Shown here piece by piece: positions 35,281-43,927 of a DNA stretch of 64,000 nucleotides. A model generated the notes under the pieces. It did no database searches. It worked only from the letters and a program-made list of their open reading frames with translations, and was not told the DNA's origin. Source of the DNA: Parachryseolinea silvisoli (GTDB taxonomy: Bacteria; Bacteroidota; Bacteroidia; Cytophagales; Cyclobacteriaceae); contig NZ_JAIOAO010000002.1 in the NCBI RefSeq assembly GCF_021190955.1, forward strand, positions 496,001 through 560,000, read 5' to 3'. Position 1 is the stretch's first letter; the number at the start of each line of letters is the position of its first letter. A program made the position numbers and the translations under genes.

Positions 35281-35514
35281 GATGGTAGTAGGCATCTGGT
35301 TCAAGTCTTCCGACCGAAGGGAGGACGTTCCGATAGCTATCGGAATGGACCAATCCCAATGCCAGTCTTCAGACTGGCGTCGGGCACCTCGGCAGTCCAA
35401 TACCACTGGTCGACAGGTTCGCACCCATCGACACCGACAAATCAATCCACCGAAATTGTCGTCAAGACAATCTCAACTGTTAGACCTACAGTTGCCACGA
35501 CCCGCCCCGAAAAG

Positions 35515-35550
35515 ACGCAAAAAAAACCCGAAGGAAATCCTTCGGGTCTT
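35515..35550 (-). terminator. Rho-independent terminator of the zinc-ribbon membrane-protein gene
   Basis: ACCCGAAGGA (35526-35535) pairs with TCCTTCGGGT (35538-35547); on the minus strand a run of T follows from the A-tract at 35519-35526. Confidence 0.8.
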
Positions 35551-35571
35551 TGATAATATATACTCGACAGC

Positions 35572-36324
35572 TTATACCGTCGCAGCAGAAGACTCTTCAA
35601 ACTTACCAGAGATTCTCAGCGTAACAGTTTTCTTAGCCTTATAACCGCAGTAGCCGCACTGATAGTGCTTCAGCAGCTCGCCTTCTTCAACCGGTGTGGG
35701 GTTCTTCAGAATTTCTTCGCGAACCACTTTAAAGGTCTGGTAGTTACACTCAGGGCATTGCAGGGCGTGCAGGTGACCCGAGTAACGCTCGATTTTCACG
35801 TAGCCAGTTTCTTCGTCTTTCCACACGTCATAGTCGATGGAGAATACGTTCTCTTCCGCCTGCATACCTTCGTCGAGGTAAGCATCTTCTTCTTCTTCGC
35901 TCAGCAGCTTCATAGCCTTACCGGTTTTCGGAGAAACGCGGGGCTTATAGCGCAGAACTTTAAGACGTTTTTCGATAAAGAACGGATAGTAGAATTTCAG
36001 GAGGTTTTGGATGATCAATGCTACGATCATACCCATGGCGAAGGTAGTGAAGCCGCGCACGAAGATCCACAGCGGACCTAACTCTACGATGTTGGCGTTG
36101 GCATAGAAACAGCAGCCGATGACCAGAATAACCGCTGCAATCCACAGGGTACGGATCTCGCTTTTGTTGATGTAATCATACTTCGATTTGGCATCGCTCA
36201 TCGTCAACAGACGGACCACATGATACAAGATGATCAGGATGGCAATCGCCCAGCCCGCAAAGGCAATATTTCGGGCCATCTCATTCCAGGAATCATACTG
36301 GTGTGGATCTACTATTTCGTTCAT
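35572..36324 (-). CDS. Membrane protein with C-terminal zinc ribbon
   Basis: 250 residues, not recognised as a named family. Three hydrophobic segments (about 20-41, 57-80, 84-110) are followed by a charged acidic linker with 'LLSEEEEDAYLDEG'. A cytoplasmic-looking domain has two CxxC knuckles: C190/C193 in 'CPEC' and C223/C226 in 'CGYC', a probable four-cysteine zinc ribbon. It stands alone with its own promoter and terminator. Confidence 0.75.
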   Translation of the reverse strand: MNEIVDPHQYDSWNEMARNIAFAGWAIAILIILYHVVRLLTMSDAKSKYDYINKSEIRTLWIAAVILVIGCCFYANANIVELGPLWIFVRGFTTFAMGMIVALIIQNLLKFYYPFFIEKRLKVLRYKPRVSPKTGKAMKLLSEEEEDAYLDEGMQAEENVFSIDYDVWKDEETGYVKIERYSGHLHALQCPECNYQTFKVVREEILKNPTPVEEGELLKHYQCGYCGYKAKKTVTLRISGKFEESSAATV

Positions 36325-36356
36325 GATTATCGGTTGGTTATTATTGTTCCTGATAG

Positions 36357-36364
36357 CAAATATA
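36357..36364 (-). promoter_or_regulatory. -7 promoter element of the zinc-ribbon membrane-protein gene
   Basis: On the minus strand the sequence reads TATATTTG, an exact TAnnTTTG match, 32 nt before the ATG at 36324. Confidence 0.55.
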
Positions 36365-36487
36365 AAAGTCGGTTTTTATTAAACCTAGCGCGAAAAGTGC
36401 GTTAACAGAGAAATCAACACAATTTAATACAGTTTTAGCGATTTTTGTAGGATGAATGAAAAAATGATCCACCGCTTTTCAACAGTA

Positions 36488-38407
36488 CTAGCGCGACACT
36501 AATTCCAACATTTCGGCCACGGCACGTTCAATGCCAGCCACGTCAAATCCACATTCGTGGTGCAGTTCGGACTGCTCTCCATGTTCCACCACCTTGTCGG
36601 GAATGCCGAGGCGCCGTACCTCTGCGTTGTAATGATGATCGGCCATGAATTCGAGAATGGCGCTGCCAAAGCCGCCCGGCAGACAGCCGTCTTCAATCGT
36701 CAGCACTTTCTTATAACGGGCAAAAATGGCATGCAGCAGCGCTTCATCCAGTGGCTTCACAAACCGCATATCGTAATGGCCAATGCGGATGTTCTGTTCC
36801 GCCAGCGCGTCACAAACCTCCACGGCGTAGTTGCCGACATGACCTATCGACAGGATTGCCAGGTCGTGACCTTCGCGCAAAATCCGGCCCGTGCCGATGG
36901 TAATAGCTTTCATGGCTGTGCGCCATTCCGGCATCACGCCTTGCCCGCGGGGGTAGCGAATGGAAAACGCTTGCTCGGCGCGCGGCAGCTGCGCAGTATA
37001 TAACAGGTCACGCAGTTCTTCCTCATTCATCGGCGCCGACACGATCATGTTGGGCAGACACCGGAAGAATGACAGGTCGTATGCACCGTGGTGCGTGGCG
37101 CCGTCGGCACCGGCAAAACCGGCGCGATCCAGGCAGAAGTTCACCGGCAGGTTTTGAATGCACACGTCATGTATAACCTGGTCGTAGGCCCGCTGCATAA
37201 ACGAGCTATAGATGTTACAGAATGGGATTAGCCCCTGCGTTGCAAGACCCGCTGAAAACGTAACAGCATGCTGTTCGGCAATGCCCACATCAAAGGCGCG
37301 GTCGGGCATCTCCTTCATCATGATGTTCATGGACGAACCGGACGGCATAGCGGGCGTAATACCCACGATCTTGTCGTTGGCGCGCGCCAGCTCCACCAGC
37401 GTATGGCCAAATACATCCTGGTATTTGGGCGGCTGCGGAACGTCTTGTACTTTCTTGAAGATTTCGCCGGTGATCTTGTCAAAGGTGCCGGGCGCATGCC
37501 ACGTCGTGGCGTTGCCCTTTTCAGCGGGTGCATAGCCCTTGCCTTTTACCGTCACACAGTGGAGAATCTTGGGGCCTTTGATATTCTTGAGGTCCTGGAA
37601 AATGTCCACGAGATGATTTACATCGTGGCCGTCTACCGGACCGAAATAGCGCAGGTTAAGCGACTCAAAGAAGTTGCTCTGGCTAAGCAAGGTCGACTTA
37701 ATCCCGGTTTCAACCTTCGACGCAATCTCCTGGGCGCTCTTCCCAAAATTGGAAAGCTTACCAAGCAGGTTCCACACCTCGTCCTTCAGCTTGTTATACG
37801 CGCGCGACGTGGTGATGTCGGTCAAATAGTCTTTCAGCGCACCCACATTGGGGTCGATCGCCATGCAGTTATCGTTCAGGATGATCAGAATGTTGGAATC
37901 TGACACCCCGGCGTGGTTCATACCTTCAAAAGCAATACCTCCGGTCAGCGCACCGTCACCGATGACGGCAATGTGCTGGCGGTCTTCTTCACCCTTGTAT
38001 TTGGACGCTACGGCCATGCCCAGCGCCGCCGATACAGACGTAGACGAATGGCCTACGCCAAAGGCATCGTATGGGCTTTCATGACGGCGTGGAAATCCGG
38101 AAAGGCCCTTGTACACGCGGTTTGTATGAAACTCGTCACGGCGACCCGTCAGAATCTTGTGGCCATAAGCCTGGTGGCCTACGTCCCATACCAGCTGGTC
38201 GTACGGTGCGTTAAAAACGTAGTGAAGAGCAACCGTAAGCTCAACTACCCCGAGGCTGGCGCCAAAATGGCCGCCATAAACGGAAACGTTATCAATGATA
38301 AAGTGGCGGAGCTCGTCGCTCAACTGGACCAATTGTGCTTGGTCCAACTTCTTTAAATCGTCTGGTGAGTTGATCTGCGCCAGCAATTTTCCCGGAGTTA
38401 TCAGCAT
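36488..38407 (-). CDS. dxs: 1-deoxy-D-xylulose-5-phosphate synthase
   Basis: 639 residues; condenses pyruvate and glyceraldehyde 3-phosphate to start the MEP isoprenoid pathway, using thiamine diphosphate. Visible features are 'HYVFNAPYDQLVWDVGHQAYGHK' (about 43-65), the ThDP/Mg motif 'GDGALTGGIAFEGMNHAG' (about 151-168), and the transketolase pyrimidine-domain motif 'DVGIAEQHAVTFSAGLA'. The start is ATG 38407; a TTG at 38425 lies in a TATAATTTG promoter-like box. Monocistronic and divergent from scpA. Confidence 0.96.
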   Translation of the reverse strand: MLITPGKLLAQINSPDDLKKLDQAQLVQLSDELRHFIIDNVSVYGGHFGASLGVVELTVALHYVFNAPYDQLVWDVGHQAYGHKILTGRRDEFHTNRVYKGLSGFPRRHESPYDAFGVGHSSTSVSAALGMAVASKYKGEEDRQHIAVIGDGALTGGIAFEGMNHAGVSDSNILIILNDNCMAIDPNVGALKDYLTDITTSRAYNKLKDEVWNLLGKLSNFGKSAQEIASKVETGIKSTLLSQSNFFESLNLRYFGPVDGHDVNHLVDIFQDLKNIKGPKILHCVTVKGKGYAPAEKGNATTWHAPGTFDKITGEIFKKVQDVPQPPKYQDVFGHTLVELARANDKIVGITPAMPSGSSMNIMMKEMPDRAFDVGIAEQHAVTFSAGLATQGLIPFCNIYSSFMQRAYDQVIHDVCIQNLPVNFCLDRAGFAGADGATHHGAYDLSFFRCLPNMIVSAPMNEEELRDLLYTAQLPRAEQAFSIRYPRGQGVMPEWRTAMKAITIGTGRILREGHDLAILSIGHVGNYAVEVCDALAEQNIRIGHYDMRFVKPLDEALLHAIFARYKKVLTIEDGCLPGGFGSAILEFMADHHYNAEVRRLGIPDKVVEHGEQSELHHECGFDVAGIERAVAEMLELVSR

Positions 38408-38588
38408 AGAGGGAATTATAGACAAATTATAGCTCCTTTAACACGTAAAACGAAGATAAGGGTTTTATAACACAACCCCGCACGTTGACCGGAAACGAGA
38501 AAAATGGTCCGGAATGCCGCTTTTTGGGGAAAACCTATATACAAAATTAGTATTTCTTTTCGATCGGGGCTTTTTGTAGGATTATAAA

Positions 38589-38596
38589 TAAATTTG
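38589..38596 (+). promoter_or_regulatory. -7 promoter element of scpA
   Basis: TAAATTTG is an exact match and ends 12 nt before ATG 38609. A TTTG at 38573-38576 lies closer than the normal -33 distance. Confidence 0.55.
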
Positions 38597-38608
38597 CCGG
38601 CTACGCTT

Positions 38609-39520
38609 ATGACGACACAGGAAAATTTTGAGGTGAAACTCCCCCTTTTCGAGGGTCCGTTCGATCTGTTGCTGTTCTTCATTGAACGGGATGAATTGGA
38701 TATCTACGATATTCCGATTTCCACCATTACCAACGATTTCCTGGCGTACATCCAGCAAATGGAAGAGCTCAACATCGAAGTTGCCAGCGAGTTTATTCTC
38801 GTAGCCGCCACGCTGATGCGCATCAAGTCCAAAATGCTGCTGCCGCGTCCGCAATTGGATGAGCAAGGCAACGAAATTGACCCCCGCGAAGAGCTCGTAC
38901 GTCACCTGCTGGAATACAAAAAGTACAAATCGGTCGTAGATATCTTCCACCAGATGGAGGAAACCGAGCTGCAAAAAGAAAAGCGTGGCAACCTGGCAAA
39001 AGAGCTCAAGGCGCTGGCCGAAACCACCAACGTCGAAGCCGAATTACAAGATGTAACAGTCTTCAAGCTGATGACGATTTTCGAGCGCGTCTTAAAGCGC
39101 TTCGAGGCAGAGAAAAATAAACCCGTGCACCACGTAGTGCAATATCCCTATACCGTCGACGGCCAAAAGAAGTATTTGATAAGCGAAGTGACCAAACATG
39201 GCCGTTTGTCTTTTGCCGAGCTGCTGGAGAAATTTCCCACCCGCTTAGGACTCATCTTTAACTTTCTGGCCATCTTGGAAATGCTGGCAATCCAGCTCCT
39301 GGCCGTTCAGGTCGGAGAGGGCTTTAACAACTTCTGGATTACCAAGTATCAAGGCGACCAGCTGGAAATTTCCAGCATTGTGGAAGAGGACAATGTTCCG
39401 TTCGAGCAATCCGATGTTATCGCCTCCGCCAACAGCGATGCCGTACTCGACAGTGAAAACACAGATGAGGAAGAGGACGAAGACGAACCGGAAGCCGATA
39501 CCGACAATAACGAAGCGTAA
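38609..39520 (+). CDS. scpA: Segregation and condensation protein A
   Basis: 303 residues; the kleisin that bridges SMC heads in chromosome segregation. The N-terminal signature 'LPLFEGPFDLLLFFIERDELDIYDIPIS' (about 11-38) binds the SMC neck, and the winged-helix C-terminus ('HGRLSFAELLEKFPTRLGLIFNFLAILEM') binds the cap. A 40-residue acidic tail rich in Asp and Glu follows and is not required by the family. scpB and smc are not adjacent. The start is ATG 38609; TTG 38594 is the end of the -7 box. It meets the dehydratase gene end to end with no intergenic bases. Confidence 0.93.
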   Translation: MTTQENFEVKLPLFEGPFDLLLFFIERDELDIYDIPISTITNDFLAYIQQMEELNIEVASEFILVAATLMRIKSKMLLPRPQLDEQGNEIDPREELVRHLLEYKKYKSVVDIFHQMEETELQKEKRGNLAKELKALAETTNVEAELQDVTVFKLMTIFERVLKRFEAEKNKPVHHVVQYPYTVDGQKKYLISEVTKHGRLSFAELLEKFPTRLGLIFNFLAILEMLAIQLLAVQVGEGFNNFWITKYQGDQLEISSIVEEDNVPFEQSDVIASANSDAVLDSENTDEEEDEDEPEADTDNNEA

Positions 39521-40477
39521 TTACTTACCCTGCTCCTGAAACAGCAGCAGCGCCCGTTCGAGATCCACATTCCCGCCCGACAGGATTATACCGGTGCGTT
39601 TACCCCGAAACACGTCACCTGCCTTTAGCACGGCCGCCACAGGTACGGCACTGGACGGTTCTATGATAATTTTCATCTTTTCCCATATGTGGCGCATAGC
39701 CCGCACGATCTCATCGTCGGTAACGGTAATAATCTGCTGTACGTTTTCGCGTACAATAGGAAAAGTCTTGTCACCTAGGGAAGTCAACAACCCGTCGGCA
39801 ATAGAATTTGCCTGTGATATTTCAGGCTGCCCACTGAGCATCGAGCGATAAGCATCGTCAGCTCCGGCCGGTTCCGCCGCGATCACCACCGTACGAGGCG
39901 AGAAATATCGTGTAGCCATGGAGGTACCACTCAGCAATCCACCACCCCCGACAGGCGCCAGGATGATGTCGAGGTCTGTAACCTCCTGGTATAGCTCCAG
40001 TGCAGCCGTAGCCTGACCGGCCATAACTTCATAGTTGTTAAAGGGATGTATTTCTGTCGCGCCGGTCTTGGCAATGACATCCTGTAACATACTTTCACGT
40101 GCCTGCAGCGTGGGCTCGCATTCGAAGATCTCGCCGCCATACCCCTCCACACCGCGTTTCTTAATGGCGGGTGCCGTGCGGGGCATGACAATATAGGCAC
40201 GTATACCCAGCAACCTGGCCGACCGGGCGATGGCCTGCGCATGATTACCGGACGAGTGCGTAGCCACCCCCGCCGCCCGTTGCTCAGGCGACAGCTGTAA
40301 AACTGCGTTCATAGCACCGCGGGCCTTAAAGGCGCCGACCTTTTGAAAATTCTCACACTTGAAAAACAGCGATCCGCCCGCCAGTTGGTCCATGCCCCCG
40401 GAGGTCATGACCGGGGTGCGGTGAATATAGGGCCGGATACGGCCATGGGCGGTAAGAATAGTGGCGGAAGTGATCAT
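39521..40477 (-). CDS. Threonine/serine dehydratase-like PLP enzyme (catabolic or serine racemase type)
   Basis: 318 residues of the fold-type II PLP family. The Schiff-base lysine lies in 'ENFQKVGAFKARGAMNAV' (about 50-67), the phosphate-binding glycine loop is 'APVGGGGLLSG' (about 180), and a serine for the pyridine nitrogen is near 'LSGGN' at the end. It lacks the C-terminal ACT domains of biosynthetic IlvA, so it resembles TdcB or serine racemase, which cannot be told apart here. A frame running back to 41008 overlaps the AsmA-like gene; ATG 40477 is the real start. Confidence 0.88.
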   Translation of the reverse strand: MITSATILTAHGRIRPYIHRTPVMTSGGMDQLAGGSLFFKCENFQKVGAFKARGAMNAVLQLSPEQRAAGVATHSSGNHAQAIARSARLLGIRAYIVMPRTAPAIKKRGVEGYGGEIFECEPTLQARESMLQDVIAKTGATEIHPFNNYEVMAGQATAALELYQEVTDLDIILAPVGGGGLLSGTSMATRYFSPRTVVIAAEPAGADDAYRSMLSGQPEISQANSIADGLLTSLGDKTFPIVRENVQQIITVTDDEIVRAMRHIWEKMKIIIEPSSAVPVAAVLKAGDVFRGKRTGIILSGGNVDLERALLLFQEQGK

Positions 40478-40597
40478 GGAACAGGTATAAAGTCGGGGCA
40501 TAATAAACATTTCTATACGTTTACCACAATCTAACCCCTTAATATTCTTTTGGCAGAAGCTTTCCCCAATCGGACAAAAAAGACAGCCGCCGTTTAG

Positions 40598-40605
40598 TAA
40601 ATTTG
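40598..40605 (+). promoter_or_regulatory. -7 promoter element of the AsmA-like gene
   Basis: TAAATTTG is an exact TAnnTTTG match, 41 nt before ATG 40647. Confidence 0.5.
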
Positions 40606-40646
40606 GCCTCCTCTTGTCAAATTTAGTAAGGGATAAATCATTAGGT

Positions 40647-43619
40647 ATGAAAAAAGCACTGAAATGGACATTCATCATCATCGGCGGACTTATCGTGTTG
40701 CTCCTGGCGGCAGCCTTCATCGTTCCGATCGCTTTTAAGGACGATATCAAAGCCGCCATTGACAAAGAAATCGCTAAGTCTGTCAACGCCGATGTATTGT
40801 TTGACATTGATAAATTCGATCTGACCCTCTTTAAGAACTTTCCCAATATCACCGCGCAGATGCGCGAGTTTGGTGTAATCAACCGTGCGCCGTTCGAGGG
40901 AGTGCCGCTTTTTGTTGCCGAAGAATTTGAAGTAGAGGTAAACCTGAAAGATATTCTCTTTGGCGACGAGCTGCGGGTAAAGGGTATATCGATCATCAAT
41001 CCCATCATAGAAATTCATGTGTTGGCCGACGGCAAAGCCAACTATGATATTGCCGTGCCGTCAACCGACACTACGACAGCAACCGAAGAGCCCGGTGGAG
41101 ACTTTTCATTCGGCATTGACCACTGGGAAATTGTAAATGGCGAAGTGACCTACGACGACAAATCACTGCCGTTCCTGATGACACTGAAAGGCCTGAATCA
41201 CTCCGGCTCCGGCGACTTCACCCAAGACGTATTCGACCTGCGCACAAAAACTGTAGCCGATACACTTACCATGGCGTACGGCGGCGCAGAATACCTCAGC
41301 GACAAACGCGTAGAGATCGACGCTACTATTTCCATCAGCGAGCAATACACCAAGTATACCTTCAAGGAAAACACCGCCAAGCTTAACGACTTTGCCCTGA
41401 GCTTCGACGGTTGGTTTAAAATGAACGAGAAGGACTTTGGTATGGACATCAACTTTAAGAGCCCGGAAACAGAGTTCAAAGACATTCTTTCGCTCGTTCC
41501 AGGTATGTACTCGGAAAGCTTTAAGAATATCGAGACCAAAGGTGAGCTGGCCTTTAACGGCTTTGCCAAAGGTACCTATAGCGAAACCCAGATGCCGGCG
41601 TTCAACCTGAACCTGCTCGTCAAAGACGCGATGTTTAAATACCCCGACCTGCCGACACCGGTGAACAATATCAATGTAGACCTGCTGGTGGACAACAAAG
41701 ACGGCGTGATTGACAACACCATCATCGACCTCAAAAAACTCCACCTCGACCTGGGCTCAAACCCCATTGACGCGAGAGCCCTGGTGACAAAAATGTACCC
41801 CACCAACGTAGACGCTACCGTGTCTGCCAAATTTAACCTGGCCGAGCTGAACAAGATGTTCCCCATGCAAGGCCTGGACATGAAGGGCAGCTATGCGCTG
41901 AACCTGAACGCCAAAGGTGTATACGACAGCCTGAAGAAAACCATTCCGGCCATCGACGCAACGATGTCGCTGGCGGACGGCTTTGTAAAATCAGCCGACT
42001 TCCCGATGCCCCTCGAAGACCTGAAATTTATGTCAACGATCAAGAACACTTCGGGCAAACTAGCCGAGACCTTCATCACGGTAAAAGACCTGTCGTTACT
42101 CCTCGACGGCGAGCGGTTCAACGCCAACCTGGCGCTGGAAAACCTCGACGACTATACCTGGGACCTGAAAGCTAAAGGTGGTGTAGACCTCGAGAAGATC
42201 ACCAAGATTTTCCCGCTGGAAGGCATGACACTCGCAGGTAAAGTAAAGGCCGACATCGCAACAAAAGGTAAATACTCTGACGTACAAGCCTCGAAATACG
42301 ATCGCCTGCCTACCAGTGGTAGCGCCTCGCTGCAAAACTTTAAATACCTGACCAAAGACCTGCCGCCGGTAGGCATCTCGCAGGCATCCATGAGCTTTGA
42401 TCCAAAACAGATTCAGCTGCAAAACCTCAAAGGCACAATTGGTAAAAGTGATTTTGCTGTGACCGGTTCTGTATTAAACTACATCGCCTATGTCTTTAGT
42501 GAAAACGCCACCATCAAAGGTGTCGTAAACTTCAACTCGACGTTGTTCGACCTGAACGAGTTCATGACCGAATCAGAAACAACCACGACCATCACGGATA
42601 CCGCCGCCCTCAGTGTCATTCCGGTGCCGAAGAACATTGACTTTGTGTTGAAGTCAGACATCAAAACGGTGAAGCTCATGAACTTTACCATGACCAATGC
42701 CAGTGGCGACATCATCGTGAAAGACGGCGTGGCCAACATGAGCGGCCTGAAGTTCAACATGCTGGGTGGTGGCTTCGTCGTAAACGGCACCTATAACACC
42801 AAAGACCTGGCCCACCCCAAGTATGACATGGTGTTAAACATCAACAACGTATCGATGAAGGAAGCCTCCAGCGCGTCATCGCTCGTAACTACCTACGCGC
42901 CAATTGCCGGCCTGGTGAACGGCAACTTCTCGACCGACTTTAAGCTCAGCGGCGAGCTGCTGCAAGACATGATGCCGAACATGGCAACAGTCTTCGGCGA
43001 TGGCAACATCAAGATCGCACAGGCAGCCCTGACAGGCTCCAAGCTCGTGTCGAGCATCACCTCCATCACCAAGCTGAACGATACCGACCAGGTAACATTG
43101 AAAGACGTTCTGATGAAAGCATCCATTAAAAACGGGCGCCTGACTGTAGAGCCGTTTGATGTGAAGTTTGGCACCTATAAAACGGTGGTAGCCGGCAGCA
43201 CAGGTCTGGACGGCTCCCTGGACTACACCCTGAAGATGGATGTGCCCGCCGGCAAGTTGGGATCTCAATTCAACAGCCTGGTGTCGAAATATAGCAGCAC
43301 CAAGTCCGATCCCAATGCGCCAATCCCTGTAACAATCGGCGTGGGGGGCAACTATGCTAACCCGTCGACCAAGCTGGTCATGGACGATCAAAAACAGCAG
43401 GTGAAGGACGCTGCCGCTACCGCGGCGAAAGAAGAAGGCACCAAGGCCCTGGAGAAAGCTGTGAAAGGCACCGAAGCTGAAAAAGTGATCGGCAAACTGT
43501 TAGGCAAAGACACTGCCAAAGCAACCACGAAAGCCGACACCACCAAGGCCACGCAGGAAAAGCAGGTAGAGGATGCGAAAAGCTTGATTAAAGGTCTGCT
43601 GAAAAAGAAAAAGAACTAG
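40647..43619 (+). CDS. AsmA family inner-membrane-anchored protein
   Basis: 990 residues. An N-terminal membrane anchor ('LKWTFIIIGGLIVLLLAAAFIVPIAF', about 5-30) precedes the AsmA start 'KDDIKAAIDKEIAKSVNADVLFDIDKFDLTLFKNFPN'. A long repetitive beta region fills the periplasm, and the AsmA-like C-terminal module (about 720-890) contains 'VNGNFSTDFKLSGELLQDMMPNMATVFGDGN'. The last 90 residues are Lys/Ala/Thr-rich helix. AsmA and TamB-type proteins form bridge-like grooves for phospholipid traffic to the outer membrane in proteobacteria; that role here is inferred. Followed by a very stable terminator. Confidence 0.88.
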   Translation: MKKALKWTFIIIGGLIVLLLAAAFIVPIAFKDDIKAAIDKEIAKSVNADVLFDIDKFDLTLFKNFPNITAQMREFGVINRAPFEGVPLFVAEEFEVEVNLKDILFGDELRVKGISIINPIIEIHVLADGKANYDIAVPSTDTTTATEEPGGDFSFGIDHWEIVNGEVTYDDKSLPFLMTLKGLNHSGSGDFTQDVFDLRTKTVADTLTMAYGGAEYLSDKRVEIDATISISEQYTKYTFKENTAKLNDFALSFDGWFKMNEKDFGMDINFKSPETEFKDILSLVPGMYSESFKNIETKGELAFNGFAKGTYSETQMPAFNLNLLVKDAMFKYPDLPTPVNNINVDLLVDNKDGVIDNTIIDLKKLHLDLGSNPIDARALVTKMYPTNVDATVSAKFNLAELNKMFPMQGLDMKGSYALNLNAKGVYDSLKKTIPAIDATMSLADGFVKSADFPMPLEDLKFMSTIKNTSGKLAETFITVKDLSLLLDGERFNANLALENLDDYTWDLKAKGGVDLEKITKIFPLEGMTLAGKVKADIATKGKYSDVQASKYDRLPTSGSASLQNFKYLTKDLPPVGISQASMSFDPKQIQLQNLKGTIGKSDFAVTGSVLNYIAYVFSENATIKGVVNFNSTLFDLNEFMTESETTTTITDTAALSVIPVPKNIDFVLKSDIKTVKLMNFTMTNASGDIIVKDGVANMSGLKFNMLGGGFVVNGTYNTKDLAHPKYDMVLNINNVSMKEASSASSLVTTYAPIAGLVNGNFSTDFKLSGELLQDMMPNMATVFGDGNIKIAQAALTGSKLVSSITSITKLNDTDQVTLKDVLMKASIKNGRLTVEPFDVKFGTYKTVVAGSTGLDGSLDYTLKMDVPAGKLGSQFNSLVSKYSSTKSDPNAPIPVTIGVGGNYANPSTKLVMDDQKQQVKDAAATAAKEEGTKALEKAVKGTEAEKVIGKLLGKDTAKATTKADTTKATQEKQVEDAKSLIKGLLKKKKN

Positions 43620-43641
43620 CACATACCGCTAACCCATTTGG

Positions 43642-43676
43642 AAAGGCCACCTTGCAGAAGGTGGCCTTTTTGCTTT
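43642..43676 (+). terminator. Rho-independent terminator after the AsmA-like gene
   Basis: Perfect 12-bp arms AAAGGCCACCTT (43642-43653) and AAGGTGGCCTTT (43658-43669) with a 4-nt loop, then a T-rich run. Confidence 0.9.
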
Positions 43677-43699
43677 TCAGACCCCGGCTAAAGCAGTGT

Positions 43700-43770
43700 T
43701 GTCCTAGTTTTGAGCTAGACGTAAGCTAGACGTAAGCTAGTGATAAGCTAGTCCTATAAGGACTAGGACA
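43700..43770 (+). repeat. 11-bp tandem repeat enclosed by an 8-bp inverted repeat
   Basis: Four 11-bp units begin AGCTAG: two identical AGCTAGACGTA (43713-43734), then AGCTAGTGATA (43735-43745) and AGCTAGTCCTA (43746-43756). They are flanked by TGTCCTAG (43700-43707) and CTAGGACA (43763-43770), which are exact inverted repeats. CTAG-rich sequence occurs nowhere else nearby. No ORF spans it. Confidence 0.75.
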
Positions 43771-43856
43771 TGACCCGGGCATCTCGTTCATATCTCATAA
43801 ACCAATCAGGAATCCAAGGGCTGTGCGTCGCCTGATAAGGGCAACCTAAACCAACA

Positions 43857-43889
43857 AAAAAGCCGCTTCAAATAATGAAGCGGCTTCTT
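43857..43889 (-). terminator. Terminator of the HU-TPR-rng operon
   Basis: AGCCGCTTCA (43861-43870) and TGAAGCGGCT (43876-43885) form a perfect 10-bp stem with a 5-nt loop; on the minus strand TTTTTTG follows. Confidence 0.85.
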
Positions 43890-43927
43890 ACAGCCGGCCA
43901 TATGCCAGGCTTATGATCTCTTAATGA

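Larger units (their letters stand above)
35218..35571 (+). repeat. Convergent intergenic spacer with a series of inverted repeats
   Basis: No coding potential seen. Besides terminators at both ends it contains the perfect 18-bp palindrome TTCCGATAGCTATCGGAA (35328-35345), GCCAGTCT/AGACTGGC (35361-35368 and 35371-35378), ATTGTC/GACAAT (35455-35460 and 35466-35471) and CAACTGT/ACAGTTG (35474-35480 and 35488-35494). These look like dispersed palindromic repeats or structured RNA segments. The function is unknown. Confidence 0.6.
43620..43927 (+). other. Convergent intergenic spacer between the AsmA-like and rng genes
   Basis: 308 bp without a gene. It holds two terminators, the CTAG-rich tandem repeat block at 43700-43770, and a loose inverted pair ATCAGG/CCTGAT near 43804-43836. 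No promoter or coding signal is seen. Confidence 0.6.

Noticed and set aside
40478-41008. N-terminal extension of the dehydratase frame
   Set aside because: It overlaps the AsmA-like gene on the other strand and adds sequence not found in the family; ATG 40477 gives the normal length.
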